Of a stretch of 64,000 nucleotides of DNA, positions 1 to 10,902 are shown in pieces; position 1 is the first letter of the stretch, and each line of letters opens with the position of its first letter. Under the pieces are notes generated by a model. The model saw only the letters and a list, made by a program, of their open reading frames with translations. It ran no database searches and was not told where the DNA came from. The DNA lies in contig QZCP01000836.1 of assembly GCA_003956705.1 (NCBI GenBank), positions 119,756 to 183,755 of the forward strand, in the 5' to 3' direction. The stretch comes from Brevipalpus yothersi (lineage: Eukaryota; Arthropoda; Arachnida; Trombidiformes; Tenuipalpidae). A program made the translations under genes and the position numbers.

Positions 1-298
1 CATAAAGATGATCAACATGGAAATTGTTTGTGGCTATCTTGAGTTTCGAACCAACAAGAAGGAGAAGAGGATGAGAAATGAGATGAAGAGAGGAAAAAAA
101 TTCTTATCTAAACTATCCATTTTCACATGAAAACTCTTGCCTTTTAGATGCTTCTTTTTATATTGACTTTCATTGAATAACAGAAAAGTATCATTATTAC
201 AGGGTGTAAGTGGATAGGAAGAAAAGTTAATGAATCAAGAATAACTGTATATATTCATGTGTGGATATTAGGGATAGTTTATGTGTGTGTATACATAC

Positions 299-490
299 CT
301 CACTGAAATAGAAATGTTCACTCTTAAGATTATCCTCAAAATCAACTAATGGTGAATCCGATTTGCCACCACCTCGACCATCTTCACGAGAAGAATGATG
401 AATAGATCCCGATTGTGAGCCAAGTGATGAGGATGAATATCTCCAATTATCCAGCATTCCTCGAAGAAATCCTTTCTTATTTTTATCCAT
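299..490 (-). CDS. Tomosyn (STXBP5)-like, N-terminal coding exon; gene partial
   Basis: First coding exon of a gene that continues past the left edge. Tomosyns are WD40 plus R-SNARE-like proteins that bind syntaxin/SNAP25 and restrain vesicle priming. The exon starts at ATG 490 and encodes 64 residues. It begins MDKNKKGFLRGMLDNWR, like the basic KGVLDG-type N-terminus of tomosyns. It then has a low-complexity Ser/Gly linker and ends NLKSEHFYFSE, matching the L-x-SEHF block that precedes the conserved RHGFP start of the WD40 domain in the family. A good donor (GAG|gtatgt) follows at 298. No further exon is recognised in positions 1-298, which read as intron. The call rests on two short motifs in one exon, so it is likely but not certain. 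Confidence 0.62.
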
Positions 491-2729
491 AATGATGCTG
501 ATGATGATAATTGATGGTCAAAAAGTGAGAACAGTTTTTACTTTCACTTGTTTATCTTATTATATTTTTTTCTTAGGTTTCGTTTGGATTGTTCTGCTTG
601 ATATGATGATGATGTATATACACACAGACACACACAATCACGCAAAGCACACAAGTAAACACACAGAGAGAGAAATTTCTTTTATCGAATGATGATAATC
701 AATTAAATGAATTGGAAAACTAGATCAGAAAATTTTTTTTTCTCACTTTTGCTTTTGCTTTTAAACACACAAAAATTTAATATCTCATGAAACACTAATT
801 TTCACTTATGGTCAAAAAGAGAGCGAGAAAGAGAAAGAGAGAGGTAGACAGTTGAGAGAATATAAACTAATAGTAATAATAATAGTAATAATAATAATAA
901 TTGGTTCGACTGATTGATAACTGATTGCCAGTGACAACAAGTCACCACTGATGACGACGATGAAGGTTGAGAATATATTCAAACGCAACAGTAATCATTA
1001 TCGTTTTAAGCGAAGGTGTATGTGTGTATATGTGTATGTTGACAATTTAAAAATAGTGTCAACTAACTTCCTATGATATACTGTTGGGAACAATTGAAAT
1101 GATGGTGATGATGATGTTGCTGGATTTAGAATGTTTGATAACACTTTCAAACACTCTACAATCGAAGATATTGACCACTGATTATCGATGGATTGCGAAT
1201 GATACTAATACAATGATAATCATTTGAGATCATTTGTTTTTTCAAAGGCTGTAAATTGAATTATATTCTAAGGGAATACTTTCCACATACACACAAATAC
1301 ACACACACACAAACACTCTAAACAGCCAGATACACCTTACAGTCAGTGAGTATGGCCAATAATTAGGGGATCAAAATTAATTATGGCTTACACGTCGAAT
1401 GTAACGCCACAGATAGAGAGAGACACACACCGAAGTCATGAGATGAGGTAGGTATATGGTTGTGGTATGGTATGTCTGTGGATAGATGGATGGACGAACA
1501 AGTGGAATGGATGAATGGTCAGCTGAGTGTTGGATTGTTCAAAAGTAGAAGGTGGAACATTCAATTATGTGATGATCATGATGACACTCAACAATACACA
1601 CACACATACTGATTTCGATTCAATGTCTGGAAGAATATAAGTTGCCACGGAAGCTGACTAGTTGGAGGCCATCAACATGTATGTTAAGTGTGAGTGTATG
1701 ATAATATATTATATCATGATCATCAAGATGGTCAGATGAGGAATGTGTGAATACCGTTATTGTTGTTATTGTTGATGTTGTTGTTGTTGTTGTTGTGGAG
1801 ATCAAAAAACAGAATCAAAAAGAGAAAATTTTTTTCTCTTCCTTTCTCTTTGCCAATCAATTTTTTTTATAACAAAGTATTGAATCCATCAAATGGTAAT
1901 GTTGTCATCATTAAACAACTGATTGCCAAAATATACCGAACATAAGACTTTTGGGTATTCCTTCAAACTATATATGTATATTCACACAGTTGCACATCAA
2001 CAACAGTATATGTATATAAACACATACACACACACAAGCAAGCTTGCTGCTGCAAGTGTTTTGAAAGAGAGAAGAAAAGCGGCTTCTGTATGTGTTTGTA
2101 TGTCTGATTTGCTCTCTCTCTTACAGAATTTTTAGTCTCTCTCTCTCTTCTTTCTCTCTTCTTTCTCTCTCTTTCATCGAACTTTTCTCATCATCAATGT
2201 GAGAGACTGATCAGAGAGAAAGTCTTTTTTCCTTCCCCAAAGCGAATAGTACATGTCTACCATGTACCCACGACTACACATGTATCCATCATCATGTGTA
2301 GTTGTGAAAACGATATTATCACACTTTCGCCCTCTGCTACCATCCTTTACACACACTTTATCGATTATCATCAAAAATATATATATATTCATCTACTACC
2401 TCCAATATAACTAGGGAAAGATACCCTAGAAAAAAGCGAAAATCATCCAAACATAACGGTACACCTCAGTCGATGCTCGGGCAGGTGCTACGAGAAGTTT
2501 TCTCAGCATCCGTTCTTAGGTTTCGAAAAATTAGGAAAAACAAAAATTTATCGCCAACATTCCCATTCGACTCAAATGAGAAACCCTTCTCAACCCTTAT
2601 CCAAATCTTGATTCCAAAATTCCATATGTTTTCATGATGGAGACACACACCAACAGGAAAGTTATTCCAGCTGATAGCCAAAAGGATTCTATGGAATTGA
2701 ACTGAATTACTCGTCCTCTTAAATCACAT
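491..2729. other. Gene-free 5' flank of the tomosyn-like gene, rich in simple repeats
   Basis: No gene is supported here. The stretch holds (CA)n-rich runs near 620-670 and 1290-1320, a (TAA)n-like run near 870-900, a (GTT)n tract at about 1758-1797 and CT-rich runs near 2105-2175. It probably contains the 5' UTR and promoter of the minus-strand tomosyn-like gene and the flank of the tRNA. Short reading frames here are low in complexity and lack coding features. Confidence 0.5.
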
Positions 2730-2802
2730 GGGCGCGTGGCCTAACGGATAAGGCGTCTGACTTCGGATCAGAAGATTGCAGGTTCGAATCCTGCCGTGCT
2801 CG
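2730..2802 (+). tRNA. tRNA-Arg (anticodon TCG)
   Basis: A complete 73-nt cloverleaf. The acceptor stem is 2730-2736 with 2795-2801, seven pairs of which two are G-U, and the discriminator is G at 2802. The D arm is GCCTAACGGATAAGGC. The anticodon stem TCTGA/TCAGA encloses loop CTTCGGA, giving anticodon TCG (Arg, CGA codons). The T arm is GCAGG-TTCGAAT-CCTGC, which also carries the B box. There is no intron and CCA is not encoded. It lies between the tomosyn-like gene and DDX55 and is transcribed toward DDX55. Confidence 0.97.
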
Positions 2803-2810
2803 GTTGAAAA

Positions 2811-2814
2811 TTTT
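2811..2814 (+). terminator. RNA polymerase III T-run terminator of tRNA-Arg
   Basis: A run of four T lies 8 nt downstream of the tRNA discriminator base, the usual position and form of a pol III stop. Confidence 0.6.
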
Positions 2815-3120
2815 GCCCACATCAAACATGTGCTGCTGTTGATGTTTTTACTTGTTTCACTCAACACGTGCGTTTTTTTTTATTTTGACTATGAGAGTTG
2901 AAAAATCTGAATCATAATGAAACTTTAAATCAATTGCCTTTCATGGTCATAACTCTTCAGGATTATCTCGGTTAATGAAAGAAATGTTCATAATAATTAA
3001 ACAATAATCAACTTTTGATGATCAATCAATGGCAAAGTGTTTGTAAAACTGTGTGTTAGTTTCGGAGTTACACTTGGTGCACTTTTTGAGTGGTGTTTGG
3101 ATCTTAATCAATACCTCAAC

Positions 3121-4929
3121 ATGGATCTTGATTGGAATTCAATCAATCTTGATGAATGTTTGATTGAAGTGGTCAAAAAACGATTACGATTCAAGCAAAT
3201 GAATCCTGTCCAAAAAGCTGTGATACCTCTATTTACCAATTATAAAGATGTTCTATGTGAAGCATGTACTGGCTCCGGTAAAACAATCGCATTTGTGGTG
3301 TCAATTCTTCAAATTTTACTCAAACATCACCAAGAAGAACCTATGGACAAATTTTATATTGGTGCCTTGATCATCAGTCCTACCAGAGAATTGTCTGTAC
3401 AAACATTCCAAGTTATCCAGGAATTTCTTACTCATCCTAAGTTATCCGGATTTTTGACCGCCAAACTATATACCGGTGGAAACAATCTGATTGCTGATGG
3501 TGAAGAATTCATTAACAATGGTGGTAATATATTCGTTGTCACTCCTGGTCGAATGGTCAGCCTGTTGGAAAACTATCCTCAAATTGGCTATAAATTGCGA
3601 AAGTGTTTACAAATCCTTGTGATCGATGAAACTGATGTATTATTGGACATGGGATTTGATAAGGAAGTTAATGAAATTCTCAGCTATCTGCCAAAACAAC
3701 GTCGAACTGGACTGTTCAGTGCAACACAAACCAAGCTGTTAACGCGGTTGATTAAGCTTGGTCTGAGAAATCCTGTGAGAGTTGAGATTAAAGAGAAGAA
3801 AAATATTGAATTAAAAGAATCACATGTTGAAGGAGAAATGGAAAAAGAGTCACTTTCAATTCTCAAATCAACTGGTCTTCAAATATCACCATATTTACAA
3901 AATAATTATGTTGTCCTGGAAAGTAGTACCTACAAAATTCCTTACATACTAAGATTCATCAAATTGTTCATCGAAAAAAGGCCTCATTGTAAATTTCTCA
4001 TATTTTTTGCAACCTGTGCTCAAGTTGATCTGTTTTCGGAGGTACTTGAACATCATTTGGGTCAAACTCTTATCAAAGTTCTCAAGCTACATCGAAAGCT
4101 AAAGCAAAAGAGGCAAAAAATTTTCGAAAAATTTAAAAAATCAACAACAGGAATGGTTCTATTGTCAACTGATGTGATGAGTAGAGGAATTGATGTGCCA
4201 CAAATTGACTGGGTTGTTAACTTTGATCTTCCTAACACTTTACAAGACTATATTCATCGATCGGGACGCAGTGGTCATCAATTGAAAAAGAAAGGCTACT
4301 CGATGGTCCTCTGTTTACCTCATGAGGTTGATTTTGTACAACTTTGCCAGGGCAAAGGCATGAAATTCGATGAAAGAAAGATCGATCCAAAAGGTCTGAA
4401 GAAGAAAGCTGATTCCATATCAGAATGGCTTAGACAGAAAGCTAGGGAAGATGCTCGATTCTATACCAAAACGATGAAAACTTTCGTCTCATTTGTTCGA
4501 ACTTATTGTTCGAAAAATATAATGTCTTCAACTTTTTTCAAGAAAATTGATTTAATCGATCTAGCCAATTCATATGGATTGTTAAATGTTCCTCATATGC
4601 CTGAGCTCAAGGGTAAACTGAAGAAGTGTCCCTCCAAGTTGGCCGTTCTTGAGACTGATCGAAGTATCGTCATGGACCACAAAAATTTACTACGTAGTCA
4701 AAAAGATCCTGAAACTGAGCCTCAACGATCAAGGCCTGTCAAAATGACCGAACAAAGAGAGAGGATGAAGGATCTGATTGAATCCACCAAACTTAAGGGC
4801 AAAAAGAAGAAAAAATTCATAGACCAAGTAGAATTTGATGAATTAGCTGAAGATGCCCGAATGGTCAAAAAACTCAAAAAAGGATTGATCTCACAAGAAG
4901 ATTTTGATGAGCACTTTGGCTTGGATTGA
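3121..4929 (+). CDS. DDX55: ATP-dependent RNA helicase DDX55 (yeast Spb4), ribosome biogenesis
   Basis: A single-exon DEAD-box helicase of 602 aa, close to the usual length of about 600. Spb4/DDX55 acts in the nucleolus on 60S pre-ribosomal particles. Visible motifs: Q-motif region MNPVQKAVIPL (27-37), Walker A ACTGSGKT (48-55), PTRELS (Ia), motif II DETD (169-172, where the family usually has DEAD), SAT (III), STDVMSRGID (V) and HRSGRSGH (379-386, VI). Family-specific features follow: PKQRRTGLFSATQT before motif III completes, a Spb4-type C-terminal domain, and DARMVKKLKKGLISQEDF near the end, matching the conserved DDX55 tail. The frame is open upstream to 3037, but only through a GTG. ATG 3121 is the first in-frame ATG and gives the expected N-terminus, so it is chosen. 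The gene is convergent with the agrin-like gene, with 389 bp between the stops. Confidence 0.93.
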   Translation: MDLDWNSINLDECLIEVVKKRLRFKQMNPVQKAVIPLFTNYKDVLCEACTGSGKTIAFVVSILQILLKHHQEEPMDKFYIGALIISPTRELSVQTFQVIQEFLTHPKLSGFLTAKLYTGGNNLIADGEEFINNGGNIFVVTPGRMVSLLENYPQIGYKLRKCLQILVIDETDVLLDMGFDKEVNEILSYLPKQRRTGLFSATQTKLLTRLIKLGLRNPVRVEIKEKKNIELKESHVEGEMEKESLSILKSTGLQISPYLQNNYVVLESSTYKIPYILRFIKLFIEKRPHCKFLIFFATCAQVDLFSEVLEHHLGQTLIKVLKLHRKLKQKRQKIFEKFKKSTTGMVLLSTDVMSRGIDVPQIDWVVNFDLPNTLQDYIHRSGRSGHQLKKKGYSMVLCLPHEVDFVQLCQGKGMKFDERKIDPKGLKKKADSISEWLRQKAREDARFYTKTMKTFVSFVRTYCSKNIMSSTFFKKIDLIDLANSYGLLNVPHMPELKGKLKKCPSKLAVLETDRSIVMDHKNLLRSQKDPETEPQRSRPVKMTEQRERMKDLIESTKLKGKKKKKFIDQVEFDELAEDARMVKKLKKGLISQEDFDEHFGLD

Positions 4930-5318
4930 TTTTTTTTATCCTGACATAATCTTAATCTCTATTTTTTGTGATTGTTTTTCGAACTCATCTACTGACCATC
5001 ACTGATAAATTTTTTTTTGAATTTCCAAAGAAGAAGGTCATTCGATTACGAGTTTGAGAGGTTTGATGCCAGCCATTTCACTCTCATACTAATCTGAAGT
5101 TTTATCAGAGGTTGGAAGGAAGCATGCACAAGCCTTCAATCATTCATCAAATGGTGGAGCTGAAAAGATCGGGCTTGTGGAATTCCATTATGAATAATCT
5201 TTACAATGAGTCCAATGTTGAGCTTATAAAAATTGGATATTTATTGCCAGATTTTTAATCAGGGTGTCCCAAAATTAACACCGTGTATTACAACAAGAAA
5301 AAAACAAACTTCCAAAGA
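4930..5318. other. Convergent intergenic region with 3' UTRs of DDX55 and the agrin-like gene
   Basis: The 389 bp between two convergent stop codons must hold both 3' UTRs. A minus-strand AATAAA is at 5245-5240, about 75 nt past the agrin-like stop. No coding sequence for SEA, EGF or laminin-G domains is visible here. Confidence 0.6.
5240..5245 (-). promoter_or_regulatory. Poly(A) signal of the agrin-like gene
   Basis: AATAAA on the minus strand (TTTATT on plus), about 75 nt downstream of the TAA at 5321-5319. It supports a true gene end after the ninth follistatin module. Confidence 0.55.
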
Positions 5319-6611
5319 TTATGAGTAACGAATCGATTGAAATTGTTCGCAATATTGAAAGGATACAATTCTAATTTCCATTTGAGTTAAACATGAGTGA
5401 AGTTGCAATTCACACAAAGAATCGTATATAACACCGTTTGACCCACAAATCGGTCCAAAATTTTCTTCCATGATGGAAGATGAACATTCGAAATCACAGG
5501 AACATTTTATTTTATTATTGCTTAAATGTTGACAAGTAGCATTATATTTGCAAGGTCTATCCACACAGTGCCCAAGAAAAGGTTGAATTGTTCGTTCTGT
5601 AAAAACAGAGAGGAAATGTTAGAATTTCTGACGAATATTAACAACAAAAAATGTATAGCCACTTACCATTAACGCATCCTAATTCTGTTAATATAAGATT
5701 TTGGGGACATTTATCACACTTTAATCCATCCACTAGAGGTTTACAGTCACATTCTCCATCCATTTGATCACAATCCTTTCCCTTTGAGCCATACTGATTG
5801 CATGAGCAATCTGAAAAAAAGAACATTAAAGAAATGCATGATAACATCAAATTGAAATCAGTATACTCTAAGAGTATTCTTTGAAATACTGTCGTAAGTA
5901 TATCAGTAAATGCTCACTGACTGACAAAAGAATCTTACCGATGCATCCAAAATTTTCATCCACTTCTTCCTCCAGTTTATGTAATCCCCAGAATCCATGT
6001 TCACATCTATCACATCGTAATCCAGCCACATTTGGCTTACATTTGCATGGTTTTGATGGTGAACATTGTGAATCAAGTGAGCCTAGTATGTTGCACCCAC
6101 ATTGTATGTTGCTAGGATCTGAGAAAGTAGGAGAAAGAGAATATTCGTGAAGATATTCTTATTCTTTCTTCGAATTCTTCTTCTTTTCTTGGTAAGAATA
6201 AAAACATTTCTCCGGAAACCATTATTTATAGCATTCTCAGGATCAAATCCCTGATCTAATTCTGATTTTATCTTTGGTTTTGTCGAAAAAGAATGAAAAG
6301 GAATACAAGACTAAAGGTTGACAGAAAGCTTTCCTTCTATAAACGTACACACAAATGAGATCACTTAATGGAAGGAAAATTTATGCTCAGTTGTGTATGT
6401 GTTTGTGCTAATCTTTCTATACTAACCAAAAATTTATCCAAAATAGTCTCGTAATGATGTCTATCAACATGATGATTTTCCTAGATCTTTTGATGATGTG
6501 ATCAAGGTTCCACAGTTATTTCTGTCATCAAGAATGATCATTGCCATGACTTACAGAGAGAGAAGTTTTTCTTCGTTTTTTTCCATCCAACATCTTTAAT
6601 ATGAATGCTCA

Positions 6612-6696
<85 letters not shown>

Positions 6697-9635
6697 CTTA
6701 AAATGAAAAGAAACACATTATTCAACAAATGAAGCTCATTTGGATGTAACTACACAGACGATTCATTCAATTTGAATGAGCTTCATAATGAGTGAAAATA
6801 CCCTCATTTCTAGGTTCTTTCGAACGCAACAAAAATATCAATCAATCAAAAGAGATAAATCTTCTTGAGACGCTCAAAATTTAAATCTCTCTATCATTGG
6901 TAAAATTCAATGATATTTTGGAAAAAATGTCATCAAAATTGTCACATACCATAACGTTTTATCACTGTTTTACAATGTTCCAGTTTCATAGGCCGCAGTA
7001 GCTCCTGTCTTCGACATGATTCTTGTTTCATCACACATATATTATCATATAATCTTCCATCAGATGCACACACTTGTTCATCGAGCTCAATTCCAATTTC
7101 ATCACACTTGAAATTGCAATCACAGTATGGCAAGCCATACTCATTGTACCGACAGGCTCCACCAAAAAGACAGTCAAAATCTGCACATGAAAATTTGATT
7201 TTTCCTTTGGGCTGATAGGATATCCTTTGGGTCAATTGAGGATCGTTTTCAAATAAATCCAGAGGATTATCCATTTGAGGTATATCATCTTTCTCATAGT
7301 TTTCGGTGTCCACATAGTTCATTGATCCGGTTTCTTGATCACTTTCTTCACATGTTCCATAAAAAAATACCCTCAAATCCATATCGCTCAGGCAAGCATT
7401 TTTTCTCATCTCACACTCATTTGGATATGTGTTCCCATCATTAGCACATATTGGTTCGTAATCAGTTTGTGGACATGACGATAGACACACACATCGACCA
7501 CCTTCACAATGAGCTCCATTTCGACAGGTCATTTTTTGACAATCATCTGTAATGTGCCAGAAAAAATTTTTCCAATCAAATCATTAAAATGACACTTAGA
7601 AGCTAATCTTATTAATTCACTGGTAACTTAGTACATGTATGTAGATCTGAGATTCGAAGTCTAGTATTAACGAAGAGCATCAGTTCAGCACTCTCCGATA
7701 ACCTTGAACCTCAAATCAGACCTAGATTATTATCAACTCTATGCGAATTAGAATCAACTTACCACATGGTCCTACTTGGGCCACGGTCACCTCTTTTTGG
7801 GCTCTACAGGCACGAACTCGAAGTTCACATTCATTATCATACGTTTTACCATCTGAGCCACATACTTTGGCATCCATTTGAAGACATACTTGTGGACATA
7901 CACATTCATGAATATTATAGCTGTTTGCTTCACATGTGGCATAATATTTGCATTTCAGTTGATCACAGCTACCTGTTGGGGAAGACATAATGTATTATTA
8001 CCACCATCAAGTAAGCTGAAGAAGTTCAAGTGTTTGCATGATCTTTGGGTGCATTAAATTCACTCACGACATGGGCCTTTGTGGGAAATGTGGATGATTT
8101 TCTGAGTTTTACATGAATCTTCTCGAAGTTTACATTCGTTGGCATAAGTTATACCATTTGAACCGCAAACAACCGTTTCACTTGTTTCATCATCCTCTGG
8201 ACATTTGATACAATGGCAAACATCCCGAGGTGGTTCATTGGCAGGATTTTCGGTGACACAAACACCACCGAACAAACAATTGTCTAAAGTACAATGGCCA
8301 ACTTTTTCAATGCCATCACTTTTTAACACAGGAATTGTGTCACGATCATGATCACATTGATTATGATATGATATGGTCAAATTGACCTGCTTCTGACAAG
8401 ATTCTCGAATGAGATGGCAAACTGAATCATAAGTGATACGATTTGAGCCGCACACTGGCCGATAAATGGCTGGACATATGGGACATTCACATCGAGCAAC
8501 ACCAATCTCATCGACACGACACTTTGATCCATAATTGCAGCTCATTTTATTGCATGGATGATTACCTAGGAGATGATGAAAAAATTTTTCAATTGAAATT
8601 ATATTAGATTTGAGATAGTTTCAACGGAATGTCTTCACCAAAATTCCATGTACACTGCGTATAAGCTAAACAGAATTTCATTATTACCAATTATAAGATG
8701 TGAGATGATATTTGGTGACGCTATTTTCATAAATGCTCGATTTATAATTGATCCATTAAAGTGAGAGAGGGAATAAGATGAATAAATTTTGTCAATATGA
8801 ATCAGAAACTTTGATTCTAAGCTCATTTGAATTTTTTCACATGTTTGGCTCTCGGAAACGAGAAGATTAATTCTTCGCAATAATATCATGATATCATCAT
8901 TTGTGTGCTGGGACATGTTTTATGGTTAATGTTTTATGAAACAATAATTCTCGAAAAATTTAATCATTTTTCACATTCTCATTGTTACTTCACTCATCCA
9001 GAAGCTGGAATGAGTAAAAATTTTCTTATTTCTGGTTGTTGAATGAATTTTTGCTCCCTGTCTGGCTAGGCAACTTATCGAGTATCTCGTTTAAAAATCA
9101 GCTATGAAGAATTTGTCCACTTGGAATCAAGTGTGTTCGAATGATGTCACTAAATGTATCCATTCAAGATACCACTATGTGTAGTTATTCTCTCTAAATA
9201 AAGATATTTGAATCTGTAATCAGACATTCATTCGAGTGGAAAAATCAGCATTCTGTAGATACTTTCAGCATGTTCATCCAGCTCAAGATACCATTCCTAT
9301 GCACTGTAGATCTGAACTTGTGAGAATATGGTCTAATTCGTCGTATGAAATCGCTGAAAGCTCAGATGGATTCGATTGCACTTGATGAATGTTACAATCT
9401 GATCCAAGTGGACAAGTTCACCGATGCAATTCATCTAATCATGACTGTTAATGTAAACGAGCAAACTAATCTGGCAAAATATCTTGACCATCATTTCTTT
9501 TCTTAGCCTATTTATCGGACCCAGGCTACAGAATTCTCATAGTCTATGGAACTCTTTACCATTGCGAGATATGGGAAAATAGAAGGCGATTATTTCCGGC
9601 AAGCAACTCCGGTAGCAATCAGGCAACAGAATGAG

Positions 9636-9702
<67 letters not shown>

Positions 9703-10346
9703 TGCCTCGGATGCATTCTCATGATGAACCGATATCTTTCCCGCTCTCCTCTTCATCCTATTCTTCTCTCTCTTCTTCTCTCTTCCTCTGTATTTTTCCT
9801 CTCTTTCATTTCATCTCGATCTTGTCTTCATTTCTCATTAATGAACGATGAAAAGAATCTCGATAAGATAACTGAAACAAGTCAAATCATCCTCAAAAGA
9901 CAGGGAGACATGAATGAAGGGGACTGGGGTTCATGATAACTTTTCTCTGATGACTTTCGAATCATCAAATGAGAAGAGAGACATTCAATTTGAGTGGTCT
10001 TCATCTGTAGCCCCTTAATTAGGAATGCTCATTCAGTGAAACTGTTAGACTTGCTCGTGGCAGAACAAAGTGTACACCTACAGAGTGATAAGTTTTTCTC
10101 ACCTTTGGTACAATAGGAACGTTCCATTGCTTTGAGTTTGAATTTGGATAGACAAGATTCCCGTAGCATTGCACATTCATTGGGATATATTTGACCATCA
10201 GAGGCACATATAGTGGTCATATTATTGTCCTTCTTGAATGAGCAGCTCTTATTACATGAGCATGATGGCCGGCGATCATCATCAAGTTGACAGATCTGAT
10301 CAGCAGGGCATATTATGTCTTTACATGGGTCTGTTGTTGGTTGAAT

Positions 10347-10400
<54 letters not shown>

Positions 10401-10605
10401 TCGAAAAAGATGAATATACTGTATGTGTGTGTGTGTTCACTTGACTCAATATCAAGATGAGGGTTCATGGTAATTCAGATCTCGTATATCCATTACACAA
10501 TGGACTCCACCAAGTGTGTGTCTATGTATGTCTCAGAATGAGGGCTAATATATGTTTTCTAGTGTATTTTTCCAATGATAGGATCATGATCCTCTTCTAT
10601 TCATC

Positions 10606-10636
<31 letters not shown>

Positions 10637-10858
10637 TCTCTTGCTCTATATAAATATATACACACACAAATTTTGCTACTTGCTCTTGACAAACGAAACT
10701 GAGAGATGTCCGAAGAAAAAAGTACGATTGCATTGCCCTGTATATATCTACTAGGTTAGTGAATGTTTACATTTCTTTCACTTTTACACTGGAATACACC
10801 GATTGTGAGCTGCTTGGATGATCATTCCAAGTTCAGAATAGTGTCTGTTTATATGTAT

Positions 10859-10902
<44 letters not shown>

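Noticed and set aside
3037..3120. Upstream extension of DDX55 by 28 codons
   Set aside because: It begins at GTG, adds residues with no counterpart in DDX55, and the first ATG at 3121 gives the expected N-terminus.
8635..8916. 93-codon minus-strand frame in an agrin intron
   Set aside because: No splice signals in phase with neighbouring exons, no Kazal cysteines and no recognisable domain. Taken as chance.
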